Source: a virus. From it: a DNA stretch of 64,000 bases. Below the pieces are notes generated by a model that saw only the letters and a list, made by a program, of their open reading frames with translations, had not been told where the DNA came from and made no database searches. The stretch covers positions 1 to 64,000 of the IMG/VR virus record IMGVR_UViG_3300027758_000008, one strand, 5' to 3'. Position numbers and translations under genes: made by a program. Positions 40,030 to 47,854 of the stretch are shown in pieces; within the stretch, counting starts at the first letter, position 1; every line of letters begins with the position of its first letter.

Positions 40030-40572
40030 TATCTAAACCCTTTTCAAACTTTTCTAACTGTTCAGCCATTCTGCCGAGCTGTTTTTTCTCGAACATACCG
40101 GCCATTTCTGGCGGCCTATTCATGGCAATGTAAGTAAAAATATCTTTAGGCGAACACTGCCAGTACTCGTTAGGTTTCATGCCGTAGGCGACGCACTCAC
40201 GCAGCAGATTAGGCCATAAGTCGCTAAGGTCTACTGCGCTTGTGTCTTTCCCTCGTCTGACTGCTCACCTTCCCATGTTGGACAAAGTGCTGTCAGAATG
40301 TCGCTGAATGCGCTTGTCACCTTGGCTGTATTATCCAGGCTGTTGAGCGTATCCCAAATATCCATAGGGTCAACATCAACACCGCCTCTAGATAAGATGA
40401 GACTAATCAGCTTTGAGCCTTTGGCATAATCAGGAATTTCACCCTTGAAGATATCGCGAGCCAATAAGAAGGGGCTGCCCATTTCGTCGGTGATGTCCTG
40501 TGCTAAATCAATAGTCACAGGAACCTCGACTTTATTTTCACCCCAAGTCAGCTTGATTTTGCGATAGCTCAT
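40022..40572 (-). CDS. Tail assembly chaperone, -1 frameshift fusion (unit B)
   Basis: As in unit A, a -1 slip at GGGAAAG leads into an open frame that ends at TAA 40022-40024 inside the tape measure start, giving about 183 residues. The extension differs from unit A in only a few codons (for example FEKGL is kept while the LEEF region has changes). Retention of the second frame between two diverged copies is good evidence that the fusion is made. Confidence 0.78.
40231..40572 (-). CDS. Tail assembly chaperone, short form (unit B)
   Basis: This is the unit B copy of the G-like chaperone, 113 residues, differing by V/I and AK/SR substitutions from the unit A protein. The DNA has more changes than the protein, mostly at third positions. 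The slippery heptamer at 40246-40252 is intact. Confidence 0.8.
   Translation of the reverse strand: MSYRKIKLTWGENKVEVPVTIDLAQDITDEMGSPFLLARDIFKGEIPDYAKGSKLISLILSRGGVDVDPMDIWDTLNSLDNTAKVTSAFSDILTALCPTWEGEQSDEGKTQAQ
40246..40252 (-). other. Programmed -1 frameshift site (unit B)
   Basis: Minus-strand GGGAAAG in the phase G GGA AAG, identical to the unit A site at 323-329 and to lambda. Confidence 0.85.
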
Positions 40573-40573
40573 A

Positions 40574-40990
40574 TTAAGCCACCGGATCGGTAAATGTGGC
40601 CGCGCCAGTAGATGACATTGAAAGACTAAACTGCATCAATTCACCAACTGAGCCTGAATCCTCAAAGCTATCTAAGAAGAAATCGCCACTAATCACTGAG
40701 CCGCTTGTGCCTGCGTCATCGGCAGTACAAGTAAGCACTACAGCGTAAGCCTGTGAGCCTGTTTGCATGGCAGATTTCAACAGTGAGTTGTTGCGTGTTA
40801 CACCGCTACCGGTGAAAGAAATTGATTTCTGAGTTGGCGTTGCATGGGCGTCTGCCCATTCACCGGAAGTGTCGCCGGAAGTGTCGCCGCGTGAATTTGA
40901 GATTGAAAGCGATTGCTCCACTAAAACAACGGCAGTACCGCCAATTGTTCCGGTCCACTCGCGTTTGTGAATACCTGCACCTACTGACAT
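40574..40990 (-). CDS. Major tail tube protein (unit B)
   Basis: This 138-residue protein matches the unit A tail tube protein residue for residue as far as I can compare, while the DNA carries about two dozen synonymous changes. This is a clear sign of strong purifying selection. The internal GDTSGDTSG duplication is kept. Confidence 0.8.
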   Translation of the reverse strand: MSVGAGIHKREWTGTIGGTAVVLVEQSLSISNSRGDTSGDTSGEWADAHATPTQKSISFTGSGVTRNNSLLKSAMQTGSQAYAVVLTCTADDAGTSGSVISGDFFLDSFEDSGSVGELMQFSLSMSSTGAATFTDPVA

Positions 40991-41027
40991 GGTTTAATCC
41001 TCATGGTTGATTTATAGTCATTCTAAC

Positions 41028-41063
41028 TGGTCAAACCACTAGACGCAATATTTATGGTATTGT
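41028..41063 (+). promoter_or_regulatory. Palindrome-type promoter P1' without a gene
   Basis: TGGTCAAACCA (41028-41038) and TATTGT (41058-41063) are identical to P1 of unit A. The accessory gene that follows P1 in unit A is missing: after TGTGGGG the sequence passes directly into the 3' end of the tail terminator gene. Confidence 0.7.
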
Positions 41064-41072
41064 GGGGCCGGG

Positions 41073-41471
41073 TCAACACTCAACATTCACAGAAAACCTA
41101 ACCATCCAACGGCCTGAGCCTGTGCGCATGGGTCGGCCAACTGATTCGGCGGTGTTGACTACTTTCATGGTGCCGCTATCATACGACAGGTTGTTAAATA
41201 GGTACGTTTGGCAACTTGTCGCATCGTTTACCAAGGTCAGCCAGTCATCGGGTAATTCTGACACATCACTAAATAGTGTTACTTGAATCAGGTATCGAGC
41301 GGTATCGGTGTTTGATTCTCTGCCGGTAGCGTTAACCAGACAGATTGACACGCTATCATTAGTAAACGGCAGTGCTGAGTCATCCCAGAAAACAGCATGG
41401 TGATAGCCAGTGAGCACATTGTCGATTAGTGTAGTACGAATAACTTCCGCTGGTAACGTGCTTGCGCTCAT
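41073..41471 (-). CDS. Tail terminator / tail completion protein (unit B)
   Basis: This 132-residue copy of 1414-1812 has V/I, A/T and I/V changes near residues 10-30. Because the overlapping accessory gene is missing here, its 3' end is free of a second reading frame. The role is the same as inferred for unit A. Confidence 0.65.
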   Translation of the reverse strand: MSASTLPAEVIRTTLIDNVLTGYHHAVFWDDSALPFTNDSVSICLVNATGRESNTDTARYLIQVTLFSDVSELPDDWLTLVNDATSCQTYLFNNLSYDSGTMKVVNTAESVGRPMRTGSGRWMVRFSVNVEC

Positions 41472-41878
41472 TTGCTCATTTCCTCTCTAAATACTTCGCT
41501 TAGGTTTATGCTCTGCAATCCATGTTCAATCCAGCGTGATTTTGCGTTAGGGTTTGTTAGTGCTCCACGCTTACCGGATGCGTCAGGGCCACGCGGAGAC
41601 CAGTTGTCATTGTAGTACAACCAACCGGCATAGGCTGTCGTATGGTCGCCGCCATAGCTTAATGTGACAGACCATGTGCCACCCTCTCGAACAGGCGTGG
41701 TCACTTCCTTCGACTGTAGCAAGTCGCCCGTATCCATCGGCACAAAGTAATCAGAAGCCGTGCCAAGTCGCCATGCGGTCATGTAACAGGCATCTTTTGC
41801 CTTAACCTGTAGATCTTTGGTCCATGCGTCCAGCTTGTTGTTTGCGTCCGTGTATGACTTTCCTGGTTTAAATGGCAT
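41468..41878 (-). CDS. HK97 gp10-like neck protein (unit B)
   Basis: This 136-residue copy of 1809-2219 has a few substitutions (E/D, K/R, M/L, V/T, N/S). It overlaps both neighbours as in unit A. A head-tail connector role is inferred from order. Confidence 0.65.
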   Translation of the reverse strand: MPFKPGKSYTDANNKLDAWTKDLQVKAKDACYMTAWRLGTASDYFVPMDTGDLLQSKEVTTPVREGGTWSVTLSYGGDHTTAYAGWLYYNDNWSPRGPDASGKRGALTNPNAKSRWIEHGLQSINLSEVFREEMSK

Positions 41879-42219
41879 TAGCCGGTCAACAACACATAAT
41901 CTTTACCGCCAACTAAAGGCGAGGCGGTTTCCACCTTGACGATTTTCTCAGCGCCTGACACTGGCGTTAAATCGGCATGTTCGCCCACCGCAATCATATC
42001 ACCCTTCTGCGCGCTGGCGTATTTTGTCACATAGGTTGTATTGGGCTGGAATTCTTCCTGCTCGTCATCACGGCGAATAGCGCCACCATTCTTGAACCTA
42101 GCGTCAAACGTAACAGGCGCATCCCAGCCGCCACCGTATGGTGACGATGATGTATCAACAGTGGACTTGCGCCATATAGTCACAGTCTCTTGTGGGAATT
42201 GGCCGATAATGGTGCTCAT
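41878..42219 (-). CDS. Head closure / head-tail stopper (unit B)
   Basis: This 113-residue copy of 2219-2560 has D/N and T/S changes only. It lies in the same coupled connector series as in unit A. Confidence 0.6.
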   Translation of the reverse strand: MSTIIGQFPQETVTIWRKSTVDTSSSPYGGGWDAPVTFDARFKNGGAIRRDDEQEEFQPNTTYVTKYASAQKGDMIAVGEHADLTPVSGAEKIVKVETASPLVGGKDYVLLTG

Positions 42220-42575
42220 CCGCGCTGCACCTGTAAAGGATACGTGCCACCCTGACCAATAGCGGTCAGCACACAGGCTCCCGCGTCCATACCTTGAAGC
42301 AAATCAAGATATTGATTGCCGGAGCCTTTGCTTGTGTCGAATGATACCGAATCGCCGGTAAAGCTAGACTGGCTTGAAAGCTGCCCGCCTGACTGCTGCA
42401 CAATCATCGCCGCAACGCCGTACATCTTAGCCAATTTAGCCTGAGCGTCACTGTAGCCGCCTGTGGTAATACATGCGTCTGCTTCGTCAACCACATCAAT
42501 AATCATTTGAATTGATGCGTCTGACAGGCTGTTAGGTACAAAATCCCGCACCTCTGAAACTGTTATCGTAGCCAT
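42216..42575 (-). CDS. Head-tail adaptor protein (unit B)
   Basis: This 119-residue copy of 2557-2916 differs at a few residues (A/V, V/A, A/T). Its start lies within the end of the amber-split ORF 42563-42805. Confidence 0.62.
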   Translation of the reverse strand: MATITVSEVRDFVPNSLSDASIQMIIDVVDEADACITTGGYSDAQAKLAKMYGVAAMIVQQSGGQLSSQSSFTGDSVSFDTSKGSGNQYLDLLQGMDAGACVLTAIGQGGTYPLQVQRG

Positions 42576-42805
42576 TGTATTTTCACTCTACCGTTACGCA
42601 CGTAGCGTATTGTTGTTATGCCCTGGTCACGCAGATATTTGCGCAACGCTTTAGCCTACTCCAGTGTAACCTGTTTATCCAGCCCGTGAATAGTCACCTC
42701 ATTCATGGGCCAGAAATACGAAAGCACCGTAAAACATTCGTATGTCATTTCGTCCGGCGTACTGCCTATCTCACCGAACCGGTATGGTTCGATAAGGGAC
42801 TGCAT
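42563..42805 (-). pseudogene. Small virion-region gene interrupted by an amber codon
   Basis: An ORF starts at ATG 42805 (TAATG overlap with the beta-helix fibre). It encodes 49 residues (MQSLIEPYRFGEIGSTPDEM to QVTLE), meets TAG at 42656-42658, and stays open for another 30 codons (AKALRKYLRDQGITTIRYV to QWLR). Read through, VTLE-X-AKALRKYLRDQGI looks like one continuous helix, so TAG probably replaced a sense codon such as GAG or CAG. Only the last part survives in unit A (2904-3002). A 49-residue product or readthrough are alternatives. Confidence 0.55.
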
Positions 42806-44325
42806 TATTTAAAGATAATCCCTTCTGGGTCAGGCGTATTGGCTGTTAAGTTGAACCCACCAGTTGAGCCTGTTGCAACAATCACTGAACCATCGAAACA
42901 CCTGATAGGCTGACCACCTGTTGAGCTTGCAGTGCCGTTCTTGAAGTTAAGTCTAGATGCCGTACAAGACACAGCAACAGTGTTGCCTGTAGTAGTAGCA
43001 TTGACACTCTGAGCATTAACATCTGAGCCTCTATTTACAACGATAGGTGTAGCACCAGACGCTGAGTAACCAGTGCAGTCTGCCGTTTCCATCTCGACAC
43101 ACGACGAAGTAATATCAACAGCCCTTACCGTAGAAGCGCCTGCTGAGAAGTCAGCAGCATAAGCGTTAACCTTAGAGCTAAACTTAACATCCATACAGTT
43201 TACGGTTGCACCTGAGCAGTTCATCCCGTCGGCGTTCAGTGTTGATGCGTTATCAACCAGCACGTTAGTACCTAGACCGCCTGAGAAGTCAGCGCTTGTC
43301 GCTGTGACCGTTGAGCCGCCACCTATAGCAAGGTTGTACTCCCCGCATCCTGTAGCGCTGCAATCTCTCACGTTAGCAACAGATCCGTTACCAGCCCTTA
43401 TTCCGCGAGTTCCAGCTCCATCCCAGATGCTTCCCCTTGCATAAGCAAAGCCGTTGACTAAGTAAAGCCCCCGGCCAGTTGCGTTTTTGACTCCTGCTCC
43501 TTGCAGTACTACAACCTTTCCGCCCCAAGCGGCCATTACGCCGTGCTGCTTGGCACTATCAGCAGAGCCTGACGTGTCCATATTGAACAATACGCCAATA
43601 TTCGGCAGTTGTCCGCCATTGACCGCCAAGAATGCCGGAGTTGAGTTGTAATCCAGATTGGTGATATTCGTCGCTGCTAGTGCGCTGCGCTGAATAGTCA
43701 CCTCCGCGTCATCAGACGTAATGGTGCACCCTGACAGGTTGATACCATCTACAATAACCTGCTCTGCCATAACAAAACCAGAAAGCAAGTTTATTGTTAC
43801 TTTTGGATTAGACGGGGTTAGCCCTTTTCCTAGTGACAGGTAGAACGCTTGCGCCTCGTTAATGGTTGAGAAGTTCCCGCCAGTGCCAACCGTCCATGTA
43901 ACATCTGAAGTTATTCCGGCTGCTGGTGATGAAACAACACTTGCCACACCCCCAACCAACTGCACCTCATAGGGGCCGTCGGAGGCTTGGACTTTGATTG
44001 ACTCGTCAGCGTCGAATGAATAATTCTTACCAGCGAAATAGCCCGATGCAGTAACATCTGCGATAGTGTCAGCGGTAAAATACTGATAGGTTCTGTCTGC
44101 CAACTTAACCAAGCAATCACCATCTGAGCTAACGATAGCCACAAAGCTATTATTAGGACATAGGCAGTTAATTGTCGCGTTACCAGGATTGTTAAGCGTT
44201 ACCGATGACAGGTCAAAATAACCAGCCTGTGACACGGTATAGCGGTCATCGTCGGTTACATACTTAAAGTTATTGCCGGTCTTGGAGCGCGGCATTTGCT
44301 CTAGGTTTTTCAGATTAAAGGCCAT
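42805..44325 (-). CDS. Virion fibre/spike with beta-helix domain
   Basis: This 506-residue protein shares residues 1 to about 132 with the unit A SGNH fibre (3003-4598), differing there by one or two residues. From SPAAGITSD it continues instead into a right-handed beta-helix-like part with short repeated strands (such as NVRDCSATGCGEYNLAIGGG and NADGMNCSGATVNCMDV). Such domains occur in tailspikes that bind or cut surface polysaccharide. The clean change after the shared domain shows swapping of the receptor-facing half on a common virion anchor. No catalytic residues could be assigned. Confidence 0.72.
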   Translation of the reverse strand: MAFNLKNLEQMPRSKTGNNFKYVTDDDRYTVSQAGYFDLSSVTLNNPGNATINCLCPNNSFVAIVSSDGDCLVKLADRTYQYFTADTIADVTASGYFAGKNYSFDADESIKVQASDGPYEVQLVGGVASVVSSPAAGITSDVTWTVGTGGNFSTINEAQAFYLSLGKGLTPSNPKVTINLLSGFVMAEQVIVDGINLSGCTITSDDAEVTIQRSALAATNITNLDYNSTPAFLAVNGGQLPNIGVLFNMDTSGSADSAKQHGVMAAWGGKVVVLQGAGVKNATGRGLYLVNGFAYARGSIWDGAGTRGIRAGNGSVANVRDCSATGCGEYNLAIGGGSTVTATSADFSGGLGTNVLVDNASTLNADGMNCSGATVNCMDVKFSSKVNAYAADFSAGASTVRAVDITSSCVEMETADCTGYSASGATPIVVNRGSDVNAQSVNATTTGNTVAVSCTASRLNFKNGTASSTGGQPIRCFDGSVIVATGSTGGFNLTANTPDPEGIIFK

Positions 44326-44948
44326 TACTGCCGCTCCTCCCATTCGAGTTGATAAAGAAATTCGCTATCTGTTGTGCCGTTGATATTCGTAAATACCAAC
44401 AGGAAAGTATTACCAGCGGCTACACCGGACGCGTTACCACTTGCTGTATAGCTTGATGATGCCCGACTACCGCCACCCGATGTTGGAACAAGGTAAGATG
44501 TACCTGTGCGCTTGGGTGCAGTTGTGCTGAATGATGTTGCAATGCGCTTTTCAATCGTCACGCCGCTTGTGGGATGCGAAGCCAAACCGCTAACAGACAG
44601 GTCGTTGTTAATTGGTGAAAGCTTGGTGCTTGTCACGTCTGCCCACGAGCCGCCGCTAATAGTCTCACTGCCGGTGAACGGGTAAACAATGTATTTGCGA
44701 CCACCAGCCCACCCGTTAATTAGGCGCAACTGTAGTTTTAGCGGGTAAACAGTTGTAAACCGATAGATGAGAATATCAGTATCAGCAATCGCATCAGCGC
44801 CGCTGCAGTCGTCAAAGAATTTGAACTGCAAGTTAGCTTCAAAGCTTGATTGCTGATTATCTACAGCAAAGCGCGCAGTGTTTTTGTTTTGCGTGGTCAG
44901 CAGAAAGTCTGCCCACGCATTGGGAATCAATCTATTCAGAATCGCCAT
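44325..44948 (-). CDS. Virion-associated protein, unknown (unit B)
   Basis: This 207-residue copy of 4598-5221 has few substitutions (A/T, D/A, A/S). Start at ATG 44948 (MAILNRLIP). Its position next to two different fibre types in the two units, while itself constant, supports a role as the platform on which the fibre sits. Confidence 0.6.
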   Translation of the reverse strand: MAILNRLIPNAWADFLLTTQNKNTARFAVDNQQSSFEANLQFKFFDDCSGADAIADTDILIYRFTTVYPLKLQLRLINGWAGGRKYIVYPFTGSETISGGSWADVTSTKLSPINNDLSVSGLASHPTSGVTIEKRIATSFSTTAPKRTGTSYLVPTSGGGSRASSSYTASGNASGVAAGNTFLLVFTNINGTTDSEFLYQLEWEERQ

Positions 44949-45093
44949 TGCTCGCCACCTTCTTACGTCTCGTGCGTTTAGGCTTTGGCGCTTCTTCTGG
45001 CTTGAATTTAGCGTCGATGATTTTGTAACCCTGAGCACGCAATTCTTTTTTGCGTTCAGTCGTTACAGGGTGAGGCTCGTAAATGACTTTCAT
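44932..45093 (-). CDS. Small conserved phage protein (53 aa, unit B)
   Basis: This is the unit B copy of 5205-5375, three residues shorter in the acidic linker (FKPEEAPKPKRTRRKKV). It overlaps the next gene by 17 bases. The basic C-terminus is kept. Confidence 0.6.
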   Translation of the reverse strand: MKVIYEPHPVTTERKKELRAQGYKIIDAKFKPEEAPKPKRTRRKKVASNGDSE

Positions 45094-45104
45094 AGCTGTC
45101 TCAC

Positions 45105-45140
45105 TGGTTAGACCACTTGTTACGTACAGTTTACTATAAT
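45105..45140 (+). promoter_or_regulatory. Palindrome-type promoter P2' (cargo cassette B)
   Basis: TGGTTAGACCA (45105-45115) lies 30 bases, start to start, before a perfect TATAAT (45135-45140), identical to P2 of unit A, and is followed by the same leader with GGCAAATTTGGAGA before a different first gene. Confidence 0.75.
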
Positions 45141-45172
45141 GGCTAGAGTTTAGGCAAATTTGGAGAAGGGGA

Positions 45173-45322
45173 ATGATTGAATCAATAGAGCATGCAAGGC
45201 TATTGTACAGAAATGAATACCGCCTTTGCGCTGAAGTTCTCAGGCTGCCAATTAAGCGTTGCGAGAAAAGAGCACAGGCGGCTTACTTCAAGGCGCTAGG
45301 CTACAAAGTGAGGGTTAAGTGA
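45173..45322 (+). CDS. Cassette B protein 1 (49 aa)
   Basis: This 49-residue protein reads MIESIEHARLLYRNEYRLCAEVL and ends AAYFKALGYKVRVK. The last eight residues equal those of cassette A protein 2 (5819-6001). The ribosome binding site TTTGGAGAAGGGG is shared with that gene as well, so the two genes occupy equivalent places with different middles. The stop overlaps the next ATG. Function is unknown. Confidence 0.55.
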   Translation: MIESIEHARLLYRNEYRLCAEVLRLPIKRCEKRAQAAYFKALGYKVRVK

Positions 45323-45684
45323 TGAATACGCTAACATTAAGGTCATACGAGTGTACTTTAGATATTCAACGCGAGCAGGGCGTGACGCTGGATGCATTTT
45401 CCCACTCTAGTGTGCTAATCGACCCTCATCGCTACCACCTTGAATTTGAAACAGAGGATACAGAAAGATTTGAACTTGGGGAGAAGTGGGATGTTGCCAT
45501 TATTGAATATCGCGACCTTAAAGCATCAAACCCGGCGCTAGCTATTAACGAAGCGCAGAGGTTTGTTTATTCTGGAGCAACATACCACGGAACATTTATC
45601 GTTCAACATAAGTGGGAGCACGGAGTTGAAATGGTTTGCGAAGGTGAGCTTATAGGTGTGATGGAGGGCATTGGTGATGAGTGA
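45322..45684 (+). CDS. Cassette B protein 2, unknown (120 aa)
   Basis: This 120-residue, acidic, beta-rich protein (LTLRSYECTLDIQREQGVTLDAFSHSSVLIDPHRYHLEFETED, then EMVCEGELIGVMEGIGDE) has no counterpart in unit A. It overlaps the next gene by eight bases. No family was recognised. Confidence 0.55.
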   Translation: MNTLTLRSYECTLDIQREQGVTLDAFSHSSVLIDPHRYHLEFETEDTERFELGEKWDVAIIEYRDLKASNPALAINEAQRFVYSGATYHGTFIVQHKWEHGVEMVCEGELIGVMEGIGDE

Positions 45685-45838
45685 AGAAGATTACGAATAC
45701 ATATTCCGTGATAGGCACGAATCAAGCATTCCGTATATTGACGCGGGGGATTTGGATGATATACGCATTGACGGTAGTTTTTCACTTGGTGAGCTTGAGC
45801 GGCTTGTGTGGGCATTAAAGGATAGGGAGGGCAAGTGA
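45677..45838 (+). CDS. Cassette B protein 3 (53 aa)
   Basis: This 53-residue acidic protein reads MSEEDYEYIFRDRHESSIPY, then IDAGDLDDIRIDGSFSLGEL, ending in a basic helix. It overlaps both neighbours, its stop sharing bases with the next start (TGATG). It has no unit A counterpart. A strongly acidic small protein in such a cassette could be an inhibitor, but nothing shows this. Confidence 0.5.
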   Translation: MSEEDYEYIFRDRHESSIPYIDAGDLDDIRIDGSFSLGELERLVWALKDREGK

Positions 45839-46140
45839 TGATTAAAGAAACAGCAGTAAACGGCCCGTCATTTGTAAGTCGCTGCGGTGGCGGTCATGGC
45901 GGTGCGTGGATAAGCACAAGCGGCGGGAGCGCTGGATCATCTAGCTTTGGCATCAAAAGCCTTGAAGTTGACACGCGGAAGGGGGTAAGCGTTCCGTACT
46001 GGGAAAAGCGCGTCAAGCAGATTGGAAAAGGTAAGCGGCATTATTTTTATATTGACAAAATGTGGCACTACATTGAGCTTGATGAAGTCTTGCCGCCACT
46101 TATTCATTACAATGTCAGAATAACAAAAAGCCCCGCGTAA
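45838..46140 (+). CDS. Cassette B protein 4 (Gly-rich, KQIGKGKRHYF family)
   Basis: This 100-residue protein is homologous to 6001-6303: it keeps GGGHGGAWIS, the signature VPYWE-KRVKQIGKGKRHYF, WHYIELDEVLPPL, and the approximate glycine pattern, but many other residues differ. It is much more diverged than the flanking virion genes. Its stop codon lies in the loop of the terminator hairpin. Function is unknown. Confidence 0.62.
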   Translation: MIKETAVNGPSFVSRCGGGHGGAWISTSGGSAGSSSFGIKSLEVDTRKGVSVPYWEKRVKQIGKGKRHYFYIDKMWHYIELDEVLPPLIHYNVRITKSPA

Positions 46141-46153
46141 GCAGGGCTTCTTT
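46125..46153. terminator. Bidirectional terminator (unit B)
   Basis: GCCCCGC/GCAGGGC stem with flanking A and TTCTTT runs, the counterpart of 6606-6634. It also contains the last codons of cassette B protein 4. Confidence 0.75.
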
Positions 46154-46166
46154 ATCTTAGCTAACC

Positions 46167-47126
46167 TTATGACTGGTCGCCAACAGTAAGCACACCAGCA
46201 GTATGCTTGATGTCTGTTGCGACTTTATCCCAGTTAGTGCCGGTTGCAATTTCCGCATCAGTCGGAGACTTACCTCCGTTGGTTTCATCCCAAGCGTAAC
46301 CTTTCAAGCCAAGACCAAACGTGTAATCAACCTGCATTGTAGTTTCAATGCGTTGGTTGCCGTTAGTGGTCTCGATGTTGCTGATTACGTCGCCTGCATC
46401 GTGAACTACTGCCGCACCTTCAACCAGTGAAAGCACTTTGTAGTCAGTGGTCGATACAGTCAGCGCTGGCGCATCGGTAACAACAACCATCTTGCCTAAA
46501 ATGTCCACAACGCGCACGTTTTGCGCTTGGAACAGCTGAGGCGTGTTAGTCAGGTTCTGACCAACTAGGTTGTGGTAAGTCGCACCGTTCATAATCTGGC
46601 AAACCAGATTGCCTGAGTGGTCGCCGAACTTAGCATGAGCAGCGTTCATTGCTGAGTAGCTAATGCCATCAGTAGCTGAAACGTCATTGGTAGCCGATGC
46701 CTGATTCTCGATAGCTGCAACCAGTGCCGCAATAGCGGTGTTTAACTGGTCCTGCATCATAGCTTCAGCAAAGTTACGGCTGGCAACTTCGATACCGCGT
46801 GCGGTAGGTTGGCGCAACCATGTAAGTTGTGAAGGCTCATATCGAATCGGGCCAAAGCCACCAGCGATTTTAACGCTTGAGTGCTTCAGTTGGGTCAGGT
46901 CGGTCGCAGACGCAGAAGAGTTAGACGCGTAACGGTCAACACGACGCTGCGCAGAGTGAATAGCCGCAAAGAATGATTCTTGCAGGAAGTCACCGTCAAA
47001 GCCTTCTGTAGTCAAACGGATTGCACCGGCAGACGCTTGGTTAAACTTGTCAACCATTTGTGCCAGAGTTTCAATTGTGGCAGGCATGATGTATTCATTA
47101 AATACCTGCATATCTGATAAAGCCAT
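46167..47126 (-). CDS. Major capsid protein (unit B)
   Basis: This 319-residue copy of 6648-7607 is identical except for a short surface-like patch (DGISYSAMNAAHAKFG against APVTYSAMNAAHALFG). The clustered change suggests local recombination or selection at an exposed loop. Confidence 0.82.
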   Translation of the reverse strand: MALSDMQVFNEYIMPATIETLAQMVDKFNQASAGAIRLTTEGFDGDFLQESFFAAIHSAQRRVDRYASNSSASATDLTQLKHSSVKIAGGFGPIRYEPSQLTWLRQPTARGIEVASRNFAEAMMQDQLNTAIAALVAAIENQASATNDVSATDGISYSAMNAAHAKFGDHSGNLVCQIMNGATYHNLVGQNLTNTPQLFQAQNVRVVDILGKMVVVTDAPALTVSTTDYKVLSLVEGAAVVHDAGDVISNIETTNGNQRIETTMQVDYTFGLGLKGYAWDETNGGKSPTDAEIATGTNWDKVATDIKHTAGVLTVGDQS

Positions 47127-47134
47127 AAATCACC

Positions 47135-47845
47135 TCAATTTGGTAAGTTAAATTTACTTGCAAAATAGGCAGCACGACTATTCTTGTCGCCGCCAATGTC
47201 GGCCTTTGAGGTGGCACGGCCCCCGTTACCTGGCCCATTTAAAAGCCCGCCGCCGGTTGTAACGACAGTGGTTTTCAGCAATGGTGCAAAGCTGGCATCC
47301 TGTTTGATTTCCGCTTTGAACTCGTCCAAACTCAATGATGTGGCACGGCCCTCATCATCAAGAAAAACTACCTTTCCGGTTTCCGCGTTAACGTCAATCC
47401 GGTCGGAGATAAGGCGCTTAAACGCTCTACCACCTGTATCTGTTGCTAATTCTGCCGCAAGGTCAGAAACTAACTCATTTCGTTTACCGGCTTTAATTTG
47501 GCCGGTCAATTCGTCGAGCTTTCCTGTTAACTCATTAATCCGCGATTCGCTGCGGGATTTAAGGTCATCAATCTGCTCCTGATACTGCTTTTCAATTTCG
47601 GCAGCATCGCCTTTTGTTCTCGCCTTCTCCATAGCTTCTGCTTTAGCCTTTTCGATGGCTTCAAGTTTCTGCGCTTCAAACTCACTTAACTGGGTTTGCG
47701 CTTGCTTCCACTTGCTGTCTAAATCGTTCGCGGTTTGCTTAACTTTAAGCATCCCCTTATGGCTAAAACCTTCACCGTCTTCCACATATTGCTCTTTTGC
47801 GAAATCCGGTAATTCCTCGTATTGCTCTTTGGTTAGTTCTGACAT
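47135..47845 (-). CDS. Capsid scaffold protein (unit B)
   Basis: This 236-residue copy of 7616-8326 has almost no residue changes (one E/D near residue 180). It keeps the long charged helical centre and the conserved C-terminus. Confidence 0.75.
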   Translation of the reverse strand: MSELTKEQYEELPDFAKEQYVEDGEGFSHKGMLKVKQTANDLDSKWKQAQTQLSEFEAQKLEAIEKAKAEAMEKARTKGDAAEIEKQYQEQIDDLKSRSESRINELTGKLDELTGQIKAGKRNELVSDLAAELATDTGGRAFKRLISDRIDVNAETGKVVFLDDEGRATSLSLDEFKAEIKQDASFAPLLKTTVVTTGGGLLNGPGNGGRATSKADIGGDKNSRAAYFASKFNLPN

Positions 47846-47854
47846 TGGCACGGC

